DNA of 64,000 nt from Alteriqipengyuania bathyomarina_B (GCF_038594605.1 NZ_JBCFZM010000001.1:1054001-1118000); one strand, 5' to 3'. Shown: positions 42,358-51,344, numbered from the stretch's first letter. The notes: generated by a model from the sequence alone, not told the origin. Numbers and translations: made by a program.

Positions 42358-43841
42358 TCGCCCTGCTCCGCTGCATCGGTGTTGATCCGCGACGCTTCTT
42401 CGCGCGCGACAGCCGCGTCGTTGAACGGTAATACCCGCATGCTCTCTCCCGAACCGATGATCTGGCCTTCCTCGTGGCCCTTGCCTGCGATCAGGACGAT
42501 GTCGTCCCGATCCGCACATTCGATGGCTTGCGCGATGGCTGCACGCCGATCCGCAACCTCGCGCGCATTCGCGCCCGCACCTTCCAGCACCGACCGGCGG
42601 ATCGCGCCGGGGTCTTCGCCACGCGGATTGTCGTCCGTCACGATGACCACGTCGGCGAGACGGGAGGCGACCTCGCCCATCGGCGCGCGCTTGCCGGTGT
42701 CCCGATCGCCGCCCGCGCCGAACACCACGATCAGCTTTCCGGTCACATGCGGGCGAAGCGCCGCAATGGCGGCCTCCAGCGCGTCGGGGGTGTGGGCGTA
42801 ATCGACATAGACCGGCGTGCCGATCTGCGTGATGACCGCACGCTCCAGCCGTCCGCGCACCGGCTGCAGCCGACTCACTGCATCCCACAGCCGCATTTCG
42901 TCGGCGCCGGTGACCAGCGCGAGCGCTGCGGCGGTGAGCGCATTGGAGGCCTGATATTGCCCGATCAGCGGCAGGCGGATCGTGCGCCGCTCGCCATTGC
43001 GGGCAATCTCGATGCCCTGGCCCAGCTGGGTCGGCTCCTGCTCGATCAGCGTGATGTCTTCGCCATGCGGGCCGACCGTGAACACGCTGAGGCCGCGCCG
43101 CTGCGCATGTCCGCGCGCCTTGGCCGCCCACTCGCTGCCATCGGCCCAGATTACCGTCGTGCCGTCATCCGCCACGACCTCGTCGAAGAGACGCATCTTG
43201 GCCTCGAAATAGGCCTCCATGCTTTCGTGATAGTCGAGGTGGTCGCGGCTGAAATTGGTGAAGGCCCCGGCGATCACGCGGGCGCCTTCGTTGCGATACT
43301 GGTCGAGCCCGTGGCTGGAAGCTTCGTAGGCGATGTGGGTCACGCCTTCGCGCGCGAGCCCGGAAAGATTGGAGTGGAAAGTCACGATATCGGGCGTGGT
43401 CAGCCCCGTGGAGACGCTTTCGTCCTGCGTGGTAACGCCCAGCGTGCCGATGCTGGCGGATCGCTCGCCCAGCATGCGCCATAGCTGGCGCGTCATCTCG
43501 ACCGTCGAGGTCTTGCCGTTGGTGCCGGTCACGGCGACGATCGTTTGCGGGGTCGGGGTGAAGAAGCGCGCCGCGATATGCGCGAAGGCGCGGCGCGGCA
43601 GATCGTCGGCGATATGCAGCGCGCCCTCGACCTTGGCCGAGCCGCGCGCGACGATCGCCACAGCGCCCGCCGCAATCGCGGCGTCGATGAAGTCCTCGCC
43701 ATTGACGCTCGCGCCTTCGAAGGCACCGAAGATCGTCCCCGGCGCGACCTTGCGATGGTCGATTGCGAAGCCGGTGACGGGCGCTGCGTCATCGCTGCGC
43801 TCATGGCGCCCGGCCTGTTCGAGAAGGGTGTTCAGCTTCAC
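42354..43841 (-). CDS. murE: UDP-MurNAc-dipeptide--meso-diaminopimelate ligase
   Basis: Adds the third stem-peptide residue. The 495 residues show VTGTNGKTSTVEMTRQLWR (P-loop), AYEASSHGLDQYR, NFSRDHLDYHESMEAYFEAK and the DNPRGEDP signature near the C-terminal domain, whose DNPR motif specifies meso-diaminopimelate rather than lysine. It thus indicates a DAP-type Gram-negative wall. The start is the GTG at 43841 overlapping the ftsI stop (GTGA); the next residues are KLNTLLEQAGRHERSD. Confidence 0.96.
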   Translation of the reverse strand: MKLNTLLEQAGRHERSDDAAPVTGFAIDHRKVAPGTIFGAFEGASVNGEDFIDAAIAAGAVAIVARGSAKVEGALHIADDLPRRAFAHIAARFFTPTPQTIVAVTGTNGKTSTVEMTRQLWRMLGERSASIGTLGVTTQDESVSTGLTTPDIVTFHSNLSGLAREGVTHIAYEASSHGLDQYRNEGARVIAGAFTNFSRDHLDYHESMEAYFEAKMRLFDEVVADDGTTVIWADGSEWAAKARGHAQRRGLSVFTVGPHGEDITLIEQEPTQLGQGIEIARNGERRTIRLPLIGQYQASNALTAAALALVTGADEMRLWDAVSRLQPVRGRLERAVITQIGTPVYVDYAHTPDALEAAIAALRPHVTGKLIVVFGAGGDRDTGKRAPMGEVASRLADVVIVTDDNPRGEDPGAIRRSVLEGAGANAREVADRRAAIAQAIECADRDDIVLIAGKGHEEGQIIGSGESMRVLPFNDAAVAREEASRINTDAAEQGE

Positions 43842-45619
43842 TTGATCTCGCTCCGGATCAGGGGGCGCAGGTCCGAAATGTCGATATCGCGGCTGAGGTC
43901 GGGCCGCACGTCGAGCAGCGGGCCGATCCGCGGGACCAGCTTGCCCACGATCGGCGCGGCATTCCACGCCGCGGTGCGCTGGAACGAGCTCGCGGTCGTG
44001 CCCTTCGGCTCGTCGAGCATCGCCACGACGACATAACGCGGATCGTCCATCGGGAAGGCCGCGGCAAAGGTCGAAACGAGCAGCTTCTCCTTGTACCCAC
44101 CGCGCGAAGGCTTTTCGGCGGAGCCGGTCTTCCCGCCAACGCGGTAGCCGGGTGCATCCGCGCTCTTGCCGGTGCCGTAAATCGCGATCATCCGCAGCAA
44201 TTGCCGCATGCGTGCGCTGGTATCTTCCTTGAAGACGCGGCGGCCCCGCACTTCCTGGCCCGGCTCCACCTTCAGGAGCGTCGCGGGCCGCCAGATGCCG
44301 CCGTTGACCATCGCCGCGTAGGCCGAGGCAAGGTGCAGCGGCGTCACCGAAACACCGTGCCCATAGCTCACCGTCATCGTCGTGATCCGCGACCATTTCT
44401 CGCCCGGCCACAAGGGCTTACCGCGCGAAGGCAGCTCGATATAGGGGCGCTCGGCAAAGCCCAGATCGCGCATCGTATCGCGCAGCCGGTCGCCGCCGAG
44501 TTTGTCGGCGATACGGGCGGTGACGGTGTTGGAAGAGTGAATCAGCGCTTCGGGCACATTGAGCGTATCCCCGAGCGAGTGGCTGTCCGAAAGAGTGCGC
44601 CCCGCAACTTTCACCGGCTTTGCGTCATAGCGCAGGCTCAGATCGCGCACGATGCCGGCGTCGATTGCCGCAGCGATCGAGAGCGGCTTGAAGGTAGAGC
44701 CCAGCTCGTAAACCTGATGGGTCACACTGTTGAAGGAGTTGGCAGGCTGCTTGAGCCGCTGCTGTTCGGGCGTGCCGATCAGGTCCGACGGCTTGACGTC
44801 GTTCGGATCGAAGGAGGGGAGCGAGGCGAGCGCGATCACCTCGCCCGTGTCCACGTCCAGCACCAGCCCGGTCGCGCCGCGCGCGTTGACCGCGAGCATG
44901 CCCTTGCGCAGTTCGTCCTCCAGCGCGCCCTGCACCCGCAGATCGAGCGCGATGGCCGCCGGTTCGCCGCGATGCGCCGGATCGTTGAGCCGTTCGTTGA
45001 GGACGGCCTCCATGCCCAGATTGCCGACCTTCACGACGTTGCCGTCTTCATCCTCGCCGTCGGTGACGTAGCCGAGCACGTGCGCCGCCATCGACCCTTG
45101 CGGATAAAAGCGGTCCTTTTCCGCCGGCAGCTCGAGCGCAGGCTCCCCGATATCGAACACCCGGTTCGCTTCCTCGGGCAGCAGGCGACGGCGCAGGTAC
45201 TGCCGCTTTCCGCTGGCCAGGCGATGCGCCATGTCGGCCTGGTCGATGTCGGGGAAGATTGCGGCGAGCGATGCCGCGACCTCTTCGGGCGTGTGGACCA
45301 GCGGGCTGCCGCCGTCTTTCATCTCCGAAGGATCGTACCACAGGGCGAAGGCATCGTAATTGCGCGCCAGCGGCAGGCCATTGCGATCGGTGATCTCACC
45401 GCGCGGCGGCAGCAGCCGCTGCTCCATCGACAGCTGGATATCGGGCCCGCCGAGCACGCCGAAAGCCGCGATGCGCAGCAGCGCAACGAGCGCGATCAGC
45501 CCGAACGCGGGCATCAGCAGGAGCGCGCGCATGCGCGCGACGAGCAGCGATTCGAGGCGCTTGTTGGCCACCCGCAGGGGGCCTGCGGCCACCATGCTGT
45601 CGATGGCGATACTCGCCAT
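43838..45619 (-). CDS. ftsI: septal transpeptidase FtsI (penicillin-binding protein 3)
   Basis: Monofunctional class B PBP that cross-links septal peptidoglycan. The 593 residues have a cytoplasmic tail of about 33 residues, one TM helix near 34-57, a dimerisation domain starting PPRGEITDRNGLPLARN, and the transpeptidase domain with the SxxK motif STFK at 308-311 (nucleophile Ser308), SSN at 362-364 and KTG at 497-499. The TM is preceded by a basic stretch. The ATG at 45619 shares one base with the ftsL stop (TGATG). Confidence 0.97.
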   Translation of the reverse strand: MASIAIDSMVAAGPLRVANKRLESLLVARMRALLLMPAFGLIALVALLRIAAFGVLGGPDIQLSMEQRLLPPRGEITDRNGLPLARNYDAFALWYDPSEMKDGGSPLVHTPEEVAASLAAIFPDIDQADMAHRLASGKRQYLRRRLLPEEANRVFDIGEPALELPAEKDRFYPQGSMAAHVLGYVTDGEDEDGNVVKVGNLGMEAVLNERLNDPAHRGEPAAIALDLRVQGALEDELRKGMLAVNARGATGLVLDVDTGEVIALASLPSFDPNDVKPSDLIGTPEQQRLKQPANSFNSVTHQVYELGSTFKPLSIAAAIDAGIVRDLSLRYDAKPVKVAGRTLSDSHSLGDTLNVPEALIHSSNTVTARIADKLGGDRLRDTMRDLGFAERPYIELPSRGKPLWPGEKWSRITTMTVSYGHGVSVTPLHLASAYAAMVNGGIWRPATLLKVEPGQEVRGRRVFKEDTSARMRQLLRMIAIYGTGKSADAPGYRVGGKTGSAEKPSRGGYKEKLLVSTFAAAFPMDDPRYVVVAMLDEPKGTTASSFQRTAAWNAAPIVGKLVPRIGPLLDVRPDLSRDIDISDLRPLIRSEIK

Positions 45620-46086
45620 CAGTCGAGGCTCGCGAGCGCGAGATGCGCGTCCTGCTGCGCGGGCTCTGCATCGGACCCGTCGTCATCGTCGGCGGCTTCG
45701 TCCGGACCGGCGAGCGGAGAGACGAGCGCGGGATAATCGCTCGCTTCCATTTCGCGCGCAAAGCGGATCGGCTCGGGCGAACCGGGCGCACGCGGCGCGC
45801 TGAAACTCGCCAGCTCGCGCTCGGCTTCCATGAACTGGTCGGCGCGCGGGGGCAGATAGCCGAACTCGATCGCGTTCCAGTCCGCCAGCTGCTGCTGGTT
45901 GGCGCGCGTTTCGAACTCTGTTTCGAGCGCCAGCTTCTCGCGCTCGAGGTCCACGATCACCCGCTCGGCGCGGACGACTTCGCTCTTCACCGCGTTGACC
46001 CGGAAGGTCAGCAGCATGAAGCCACCGAAGACGATGCCGATGCAGATGGCCCAGCCGATCTGCCGCAGGCGGCTGCCTCTAACCAT
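45619..46086 (-). CDS. ftsL: FtsL-like bitopic division protein
   Basis: A 155-residue single-pass protein in the ftsL position. A short cytoplasmic tail (MVRGSRLRQ) is followed by a TM helix near 10-28 (IGWAICIGIVFGGFMLLTF), a coiled coil from about 33 to 60 (SEVVRAERVIVDLEREKLALE), then YLPPRADQFMEAERELASF and an acidic disordered tail. FtsL is poorly conserved, so assignment rests on topology and on location between rsmH and ftsI. It overlaps rsmH by 8 bp. The extended C-terminal tail is longer than in E. coli (121 residues). Confidence 0.85.
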   Translation of the reverse strand: MVRGSRLRQIGWAICIGIVFGGFMLLTFRVNAVKSEVVRAERVIVDLEREKLALETEFETRANQQQLADWNAIEFGYLPPRADQFMEAERELASFSAPRAPGSPEPIRFAREMEASDYPALVSPLAGPDEAADDDDGSDAEPAQQDAHLALASLD

Positions 46087-47038
46087 GGATCACTTCCTTT
46101 CGAGCCGGAGCTTGCGTGCGGGTCGCCGCCCGCAGGATGGCCGAGCGCGCGCGCGGATTGCGCGCCAGTTCGGCCTCGCCTGCGCGCACGGCCTTGGCGG
46201 GCCTGGAGAACGTGGTCGGCGGCTGCTCCGTGAGGGGAAGATGGCGGGAGCCGCCGCCGACCTGACCGGAAGCGTCCCGCAAGAAGCGCTTCACGATCCG
46301 ATCTTCGAGAGAATGGAACGCGACGACCACCAGCCGCCCTCCCGGCGCGAGCAGGCGTTCGGCCGCGCCCAGCGCTTCGCGCAACTGGTCGAGCTCGCCG
46401 TTCACGTGGATACGGATCGCCTGGAAGGTGCGCGTCGCCGGGTCCTTCTTGTCGTGCGGCTTGTGACCGGTCGCCTTGCGCACGATCCGCGCCAGTTCGC
46501 CGGTCGTCGAGAGCGGGCGGGCAGAGACGATCGCGCGCGCGATCCGGCGCGACTGACGCTCCTCGCCATATTGGTAGATCACGTCGGCGATCTCGCCTTC
46601 GTCAGCGGCGTTGAGGAAGTCCGCCGCGCTCGGCAGGTCCGGGTCCATCCGCATGTCGAGCGGACCGTCCCCAGCGAAGGAAAAGCCACGCTCCGCCTGG
46701 TCGAGCTGCATCGAGGATACGCCGATATCGAGCACGATGCCCTGCACCTGTTCGATGCCCTGCTGAGCCAGCGCATCCGCCATTTCGGCGAACGGGCGGC
46801 GGTGGAGTACCAGCCGCGGCGGGTTTTCAGCGAGCTCCGCCCAGCCATCGGCGTTGGCGAGCGCGGAAGGGTCGCGATCGAAGGCATGCACCGTCGCGCC
46901 CGCAGCCAAGATAGCGCGGCTATAGCCGCCCGCACCGAAGGTGCCGTCGACGATCAGGTCTTGGGGCGAAAGCTCAAGCGCAGCGATCACTTCCTCGAGC
47001 AGGACGGGGACATGGGGGGACGGGGCGGAAGCGGTCAC
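46079..47038 (-). CDS. rsmH: 16S rRNA (cytosine1402-N4)-methyltransferase
   Basis: Methylates N4 of C1402 in the ribosomal P site, formerly MraW. The 319 residues begin after the GTG with TASAPSPHVPVLLEEVIAAL. SAM-binding elements are DGTFGAGGYSRAIL, VHAFDRDPSAL and GIVLDIGVSSMQLD, with the family motifs RGFSFAGDGPLDMRMD and VNGELDQLREAL. The start is the GTG at 47038 overlapping the mraZ stop (GTGA). Confidence 0.96.
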   Translation of the reverse strand: MTASAPSPHVPVLLEEVIAALELSPQDLIVDGTFGAGGYSRAILAAGATVHAFDRDPSALANADGWAELAENPPRLVLHRRPFAEMADALAQQGIEQVQGIVLDIGVSSMQLDQAERGFSFAGDGPLDMRMDPDLPSAADFLNAADEGEIADVIYQYGEERQSRRIARAIVSARPLSTTGELARIVRKATGHKPHDKKDPATRTFQAIRIHVNGELDQLREALGAAERLLAPGGRLVVVAFHSLEDRIVKRFLRDASGQVGGGSRHLPLTEQPPTTFSRPAKAVRAGEAELARNPRARSAILRAATRTQAPARKEVIHG

Positions 47039-47532
47039 TTCTTCTTCCCCTTCGCACGCGCTTCCTCTTCGAGCGCACGGCATGCCGCCTTGGGCATCGC
47101 GAACTCGTGGCCCATCTCGTACAGCTTCGCCGGGTTCCAGAGGGTGAAGACACGCCCCGCGCTCAGGAAGAACACCGAATCCTCGATCCCGCCGAGGCCC
47201 CGCAGGAACTCGGGCATGATGAAACGCCCGCTGTCGTCGAACGGCATCGTCTCGAAATTGGTGAGCTGGATGGAGCGGATATCACGGTCGAACTCGCGCC
47301 CGAACTTGTAGGCCGCTTCCTCTTCGCGATCGAGCAGCGCCTCGACTTCGGCCTTTCGCGAGAGTCCGAACCCGACAAGACAATCCCACTTGTCGTGCGT
47401 GGTAAGGCACAGGGTCTTGCCTTCCGAAGAGGCTTTTACCGCGTTGCGGAAGGCGGGAGGCAGCGTGAACCGGCCCTTTTCGCTGCGCAGCGAAAAGGCC
47501 TGCCCGCTATATCCCTCGAACGCCTCCGACAC
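47035..47532 (-). CDS. mraZ: transcriptional regulator / division cluster protein MraZ
   Basis: The dcw repressor with duplicated SpoVT-AbrB DNA-binding folds. The 165 residues start at a GTG at 47532 (SEAFEGYSGQAFSLRSEKGR follows), with GGGGAAGAG about 8 bases upstream. The two folds are near 8-60 (RFTLPPAFRNAVK) and 80-135 (GRFIMPEFLRGLGG). In other bacteria MraZ binds tandem G-rich boxes upstream of its own gene. The leader here has several GGGG runs, but none in a clear 10 bp spacing. The frame is open further upstream without family similarity. Confidence 0.94.
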   Translation of the reverse strand: MSEAFEGYSGQAFSLRSEKGRFTLPPAFRNAVKASSEGKTLCLTTHDKWDCLVGFGLSRKAEVEALLDREEEAAYKFGREFDRDIRSIQLTNFETMPFDDSGRFIMPEFLRGLGGIEDSVFFLSAGRVFTLWNPAKLYEMGHEFAMPKAACRALEEEARAKGKKK

Positions 47533-47850
47533 TTGTCGCTCTTCCCCTGTGAGCCTTAAAACCCCGCAGACAGAGCTTCCCCGTGCGGAGGCGCGCCATG
47601 CACACCCCCGATCGCGTGGCACCCCACGCGCAGGTCGAATCCTGTCCGATGCTGGATTCGTAATATCGCGGGAAGGCTGGGGATTAAAGGGGAAACTTAG
47701 GAATCTCTGTGGAGATTGTGTTTCCAGAGCCAGTTTGCGGCAGTTTTCCGTGGCTCGCAAGCTTAAAATTTATGGTTACCAAGGGCACCACCCCTCCTCC
47801 GGTCGCCAATCCGGGAGCAAATAAAAGTATGATTTAAAGCGAAAATTCGC
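47533..47850 (-). promoter_or_regulatory. dcw upstream region with three GANTC sites
   Basis: This 318 bp gap must hold the main promoter of the dcw cluster. It is AT-richer than its surroundings toward the distal end. GANTC sites, the targets of the CcrM methylase found in many Alphaproteobacteria, are at 47637-47641 (GAATC), 47655-47659 (GATTC) and 47701-47705 (GAATC). GCGAA-AA-TTCGC at 47839-47850 is a short hairpin just after the stop of the neighbouring lipoprotein gene, which could be a weak terminator. I cannot place -35 and -10 elements reliably. Confidence 0.5.
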
Positions 47851-48660
47851 CTAATCGGCGGTCGCGTCCCCAAGCATCCCCAAAAGAGACCAGAAAATTC
47901 CCGCCCCTTCCCCGGTTTCCCGTTCGCTTTCGAAGATGGTCGCGTCGGCCATCAGCACGGCCCGCCCGGCTCCGATGGTGCAGACGGCGAGGAGGCCTTC
48001 ATAATGCAGCTCGCAATCGGCCGGATCCCCGCCCGCCGCTGGCCTTTTCTCGAAGGTCCCGCCCAGTATGACCGGCACGCCGTCAGACCCAGCTGGCATC
48101 GCCTGCTCCGCGCCGTCCCCATCTTTCCCGTGGGCGTGCGCCCCATGACCTTGGGGACCGCGCCCACCCTCGTCTGCGACCAGTTGCAGACCCCAGCGCG
48201 CATGGATCGGGCCGGTCAGCGCGATCGCCTGGGGATTTCGCGGGTCGCCCAGCGCAAAGCGCGGCTCCCCGCTCAGCATCGGGTCCGCGACCAGGAACAC
48301 CTGCCCCCCTCCCCGCACCCATTCGTCGAGCGCGACATACTCCGTCGGGGTGAGCGCATGCGGCTGGATCAACAGCAGGATGTCGGTTTGCGCGAGGCTG
48401 GCCCGGTCGAGCAGGTCGATCGGCGCAAGCGTGTTAGCCGCTTCCAGCTCGGCGCGAAGCCAGTGCCTCGTCTCGTCCTGCCCAGCCCCGCTCCTCAGAG
48501 CATCGGCCACGCTAGCCTGTGGCGCACGGTAGATCGGCAACGAGGTCATCAGGCCGAAACGCTGACCCTCCATCGCCTGCGGCGGCTGCGGCGACGATGC
48601 GCAAGCGGAGACCAGCAGGCTCGCCGCGAGCAGCGCGGCGCCCGCCGGATGCCTATTCAA
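47851..48660 (-). CDS. putative lipoprotein with GldG/DUF4350-like domain
   Basis: A 269-residue protein from a TTG at 48660 (NRHPAGAALLAASLLVSAC follows the initiator), with GAGGG 9 bases upstream; a GTG at 48669 is the alternative. The lipobox LVSAC indicates lipidation. The body resembles the IFT52/GldG-type domain seen in ABC-transporter accessory proteins: LDLLDRASLAQTDILLLIQP-like strand pattern near 75-100, DEWVRGGGQVFLVADPML near 110-127, then a His/Gly-rich loop (GHGAHAHGKDGDG). Function unknown. Its start overlaps the stop of the upstream membrane-protein gene, so the two form a pair. Confidence 0.7.
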   Translation of the reverse strand: MNRHPAGAALLAASLLVSACASSPQPPQAMEGQRFGLMTSLPIYRAPQASVADALRSGAGQDETRHWLRAELEAANTLAPIDLLDRASLAQTDILLLIQPHALTPTEYVALDEWVRGGGQVFLVADPMLSGEPRFALGDPRNPQAIALTGPIHARWGLQLVADEGGRGPQGHGAHAHGKDGDGAEQAMPAGSDGVPVILGGTFEKRPAAGGDPADCELHYEGLLAVCTIGAGRAVLMADATIFESERETGEGAGIFWSLLGMLGDATAD

Positions 48661-49018
48661 CGCGTGCACCCTCGCCGGTTTCGGGCAGTACCGGCCCTTC
48701 GGGCACCGGCTCTGCCTCGGGCTGTTCGGGAAGATCGGGAACGACGCCCGCATCGCTGAGCGGATCGCTACTCGTCTGCGTGGCGCTCGGCTCAACGGTC
48801 GGCGCGGCTTGTGGCACCGTGGTCTCTTCGTTCTGCAGGGCGCGCGTGGTGATGACGTTGGCAATGCTCACCGCGACGATCACGGCGACAACCCCGCCCA
48901 GCCCGGTCCGCAGGCGCTGCATGACGTCGGGATCCATGGTTTCGCGCTGGCCGCCGGAGGGGGCGTCGCGCGGAGCGTCCCGCGTGTCGCGGCGCTGGCG
49001 ATCTGTGGTCAGGACCAT
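48653..49018 (-). CDS. small single-pass membrane protein of unknown function
   Basis: A 121-residue protein with a charged N-terminus (MVLTTDRQRRDTRDAPRDAP), one TM helix near 39-57 (LGGVVAVIVAVSIANVITT) and a Pro/Glu/Thr-rich extracytoplasmic tail. The ATG at 49018 has only a weak ribosome binding site. I do not recognise a family. Its stop overlaps the start of the putative lipoprotein downstream by 8 bp, and cysK ends 80 bp upstream of it on the same strand, so the three may be co-transcribed. Confidence 0.6.
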   Translation of the reverse strand: MVLTTDRQRRDTRDAPRDAPSGGQRETMDPDVMQRLRTGLGGVVAVIVAVSIANVITTRALQNEETTVPQAAPTVEPSATQTSSDPLSDAGVVPDLPEQPEAEPVPEGPVLPETGEGARVE

Positions 49019-49098
49019 GCCGGTAAAGGTAGAGGCCCACGCCGGGCCGTCAATGCGGGAAGCGGCGAGCCCCCGAACCGACAGGCCAGGACGCGGCG

Positions 49099-50109
49099 TC
49101 AATCGGCCAGCCAGTCGAACACCGGCAGGTCTTTCTCGCGCAGCCACGCGGCATTGAAGATCGTCGAGAGATAGCGGAAGCCGCTGTCGCACAGAATCGT
49201 GACGACCTGCGGAATTTCGCGCCCTTCGGCGACCAGCTGCCGGCCCAGCGCCACTGCGCCCGCGACGTTGATTCCCGAGGACAGGCCCAGACACAGGCCT
49301 TCTTCCTTCAGCAGCCGCGCGACCCATTCCAGCCCCTCCTCGTCGGAAATGCGGAACTGCGTGTCGATCGGCGCGCCGTCGAGATTGGCGGTGATGCGCC
49401 CCTGCCCGATCCCCTCGGCGACCGACGAACCTTCCGCCGCCAGCTCGCCATGCGCGAAGTAGTTATACAGCGCCGCGCCGTGCGGATCGGTCAGCGCGAT
49501 GCGGACCTTTTCATCCTCAGCCTTCAGGCCCAGCCCGACCCCGGCGATCGTCCCGCCGGTGCCCGCCGCGCAGGTAAAGCCATCGATCCGTCCTTCCAGC
49601 TGCGCCCAGATTTCCGGCGCGGTGCTTTCGATATGGGCCTTGCGGTTGGCGCAATTGTCGAACTGGTTGGCCCAGATCGCGCCTTCGGTTTCCTCGGCCA
49701 GTCGACGCGAGGTGTGCACGAAGTGCCCCGGATTGGCGAACTTGGTCGGCGGGACGAGCACCAGCTGTGCGCCCAGCGCGCGCAGCGTGTCCATCTTCTC
49801 GCGGCTCTGATTGTCCGGCATCACGATGACCGTGGAATAGCCGAGCGCATTGGCGACCAGCGCAATCCCGATCCCGGTATTGCCGGCTGTCCCTTCGACC
49901 ACCGTGCCGCCGGGCTTCAACGCGCCCTTCGCCTCGGCATCGCGGATGATCCACAGTGCCGCGCGGTCTTTCACCGAACCACCGGGATTGGCGAATTCGC
50001 ACTTGCCATAGATGTCGCAGCCAGCCGCCTCGCTCGGCCCTTCGAGCCGGACGAGCGGGGTGTTGCCGATGAGGTCGAGCGCGTGGGGTAGCGGAGCAGG
50101 TGGTGTCAT
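49099..50109 (-). CDS. cysK: cysteine synthase A (O-acetylserine sulfhydrylase)
   Basis: PLP enzyme that makes cysteine from O-acetylserine and sulfide, the product of the cysI-cysH region. The 336 residues show the Schiff-base Lys47 in NPGGSVKDRAALWII, the phosphate loop GTAGNTGIGIALVANALGY, VIVMPDNQSREKMD, and AAGTGGTIAGVGLGLK. Length and the long insert after 200 match the alphaproteobacterial form. The ATG at 50109 is preceded by a weak ribosome binding site. A ferredoxin gene starts 68 bp upstream on the same strand. Confidence 0.94.
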   Translation of the reverse strand: MTPPAPLPHALDLIGNTPLVRLEGPSEAAGCDIYGKCEFANPGGSVKDRAALWIIRDAEAKGALKPGGTVVEGTAGNTGIGIALVANALGYSTVIVMPDNQSREKMDTLRALGAQLVLVPPTKFANPGHFVHTSRRLAEETEGAIWANQFDNCANRKAHIESTAPEIWAQLEGRIDGFTCAAGTGGTIAGVGLGLKAEDEKVRIALTDPHGAALYNYFAHGELAAEGSSVAEGIGQGRITANLDGAPIDTQFRISDEEGLEWVARLLKEEGLCLGLSSGINVAGAVALGRQLVAEGREIPQVVTILCDSGFRYLSTIFNAAWLREKDLPVFDWLAD

Positions 50110-50177
50110 GGCATCCGCTTAGCGGGTGAGCGCATGGCGCAGCAACCGCGATAAGCTTGTCGGCCGGAAAGCCGCGC

Positions 50178-50495
50178 TTAGTCCTCGGGCGCGATCTGCA
50201 CCTTGAGGCCGTCGAGATCGAAAGTGAATTCGATCTGGCACGACAGGCGCGAGGTTTCGACGCGGTGGTCGCTGCTTTCGAGCAGGTCGTCCTCGTCCTC
50301 GCTCATCGGCGGGAGCTTGTCGGTGAAGGCAGGGTCGACATGGACGTGGCAGGTCGCGCACGAACAGCACCCGCCGCACAGGGCCAGCAGCTCGTCGAAG
50401 CCGTTGTCGCGGATTGCCTCCATCACGGTCAGGCCATCCTCAACCTCGATCACGCGTTCGGTTCCGCTCCGGTCCAGCACGGTCAGTTTGGGCAT
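50178..50495 (-). CDS. 2Fe-2S ferredoxin (adrenodoxin type)
   Basis: A 105-residue plant/vertebrate-type 2Fe-2S ferredoxin. The cluster ligands are the C-X5-C-X2-C set in LCGGCCSCATCHVHVDP and a fourth Cys in SRLSCQIEFTFD near 85. It resembles Isc-type or P450-partner ferredoxins; the adjacent gene gives no decisive partner. An electron supply to cysI is conceivable but unsupported by position. The ATG at 50495 has AAAAGGACG upstream. The DNA glycosylase gene is divergent, starting 111 bp away. Confidence 0.9.
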   Translation of the reverse strand: MPKLTVLDRSGTERVIEVEDGLTVMEAIRDNGFDELLALCGGCCSCATCHVHVDPAFTDKLPPMSEDEDDLLESSDHRVETSRLSCQIEFTFDLDGLKVQIAPED

Positions 50496-50605
50496 CGTTC
50501 GTCCTTTTCTGTCGCGTGGGTCATCGAAGCGCCCCGCCATTGACGCGGCTGCTAAAAGCTGCGTTTCGGATTGGCAAGGGAAGGTGCTTCAAGGAGGCGG
50601 TTCGA

Positions 50606-51223
50606 ATGGGCCTCAGCGCAGGTCAGATCAGGCATGGGCTCGATGCGGTCGCAGCGGACGATCCGCGCGTCGCGCGCGCGCTCAAGATTGCGGGCTATCC
50701 TGAACCCCGTATCCGAGAGCGCGGCCATCGCACCTTGCTGCGTACGATCGTAGGCCAGCAGGTGAGCGTCGCGGCAGCGGACAGCGTGTGGGCCAAGCTG
50801 GAGGCCGAGATCGGCAGCGAAATGGCGCCCGAGCGAATTATCGAAGCGGATTACGATACGCTGCGCGCCTGCGGCATGTCGCGCCAGAAGCAGGGCTATG
50901 CCCGCAGCTTGTGCGAACTCGTCGCGGCGGACGAGCTGGATCTGGAGAACCTGCCGGAAGACGACGAGGCAGCCATCTCCGAGCTCACGAAGATCAAGGG
51001 CATCGGGCGCTGGTCAGCGGAAATCTATCTGCTGTTCGCCGAAGGGCGACCCGACATCTGGCCCGCGGGCGACCTTGCGGTGCAGAAGGCGACCGGCAAG
51101 ATCGTAGGCCTCGACGAAGCGCCGAGCGAGAAAGAGACCCGCGCCATCGCCGAAGACTGGCGCCCGCATCGCGGCGCAATGGCGGTGTTCACATGGCACG
51201 CCTATTACATACCGACGCTTTAG
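50606..51223 (+). CDS. DNA-3-methyladenine glycosylase II (AlkA type)
   Basis: Helix-hairpin-helix glycosylase that removes 3-methyladenine and related alkylated bases. The 205 residues open MGLSAGQIRHGLDAVAADDP, have RTLLRTIVGQQVSVAAADSVW near 42-62 and the HhH-GPD motif ISELTKIKGIGRWSAEIYLL near 124-143. The catalytic aspartate is Asp156 in WPAGDLAVQKA. It lacks the N-terminal TBP-like domain of E. coli AlkA. The ATG at 50606 has the strong AAGGAGG 9 bases upstream. It is monocistronic. Confidence 0.93.
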   Translation: MGLSAGQIRHGLDAVAADDPRVARALKIAGYPEPRIRERGHRTLLRTIVGQQVSVAAADSVWAKLEAEIGSEMAPERIIEADYDTLRACGMSRQKQGYARSLCELVAADELDLENLPEDDEAAISELTKIKGIGRWSAEIYLLFAEGRPDIWPAGDLAVQKATGKIVGLDEAPSEKETRAIAEDWRPHRGAMAVFTWHAYYIPTL

Positions 51224-51344
51224 ATCGGGCCCCGGGAATTCGGCGAAGGACCACCGCCAATGGAGCTGATCGCAAACGACGCCATTGCGGGCCGGAAAAT
51301 CGTCTGGCAGTCTTGAAGCTTAGAGCTCGGCCGGGAGAAGTGCT

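Noticed and set aside
47533..47640. MraZ-binding boxes upstream of mraZ
   Set aside because: There are several GGGG runs, but their spacing (about 12 and 17-18 bases) does not match the regular near-10 bp direct repeats known for MraZ.
47680..47700. A CtrA site (TTAA-N7-TTAA) before mraZ
   Set aside because: The half-sites have the wrong spacing (9 bases) and one is mismatched.
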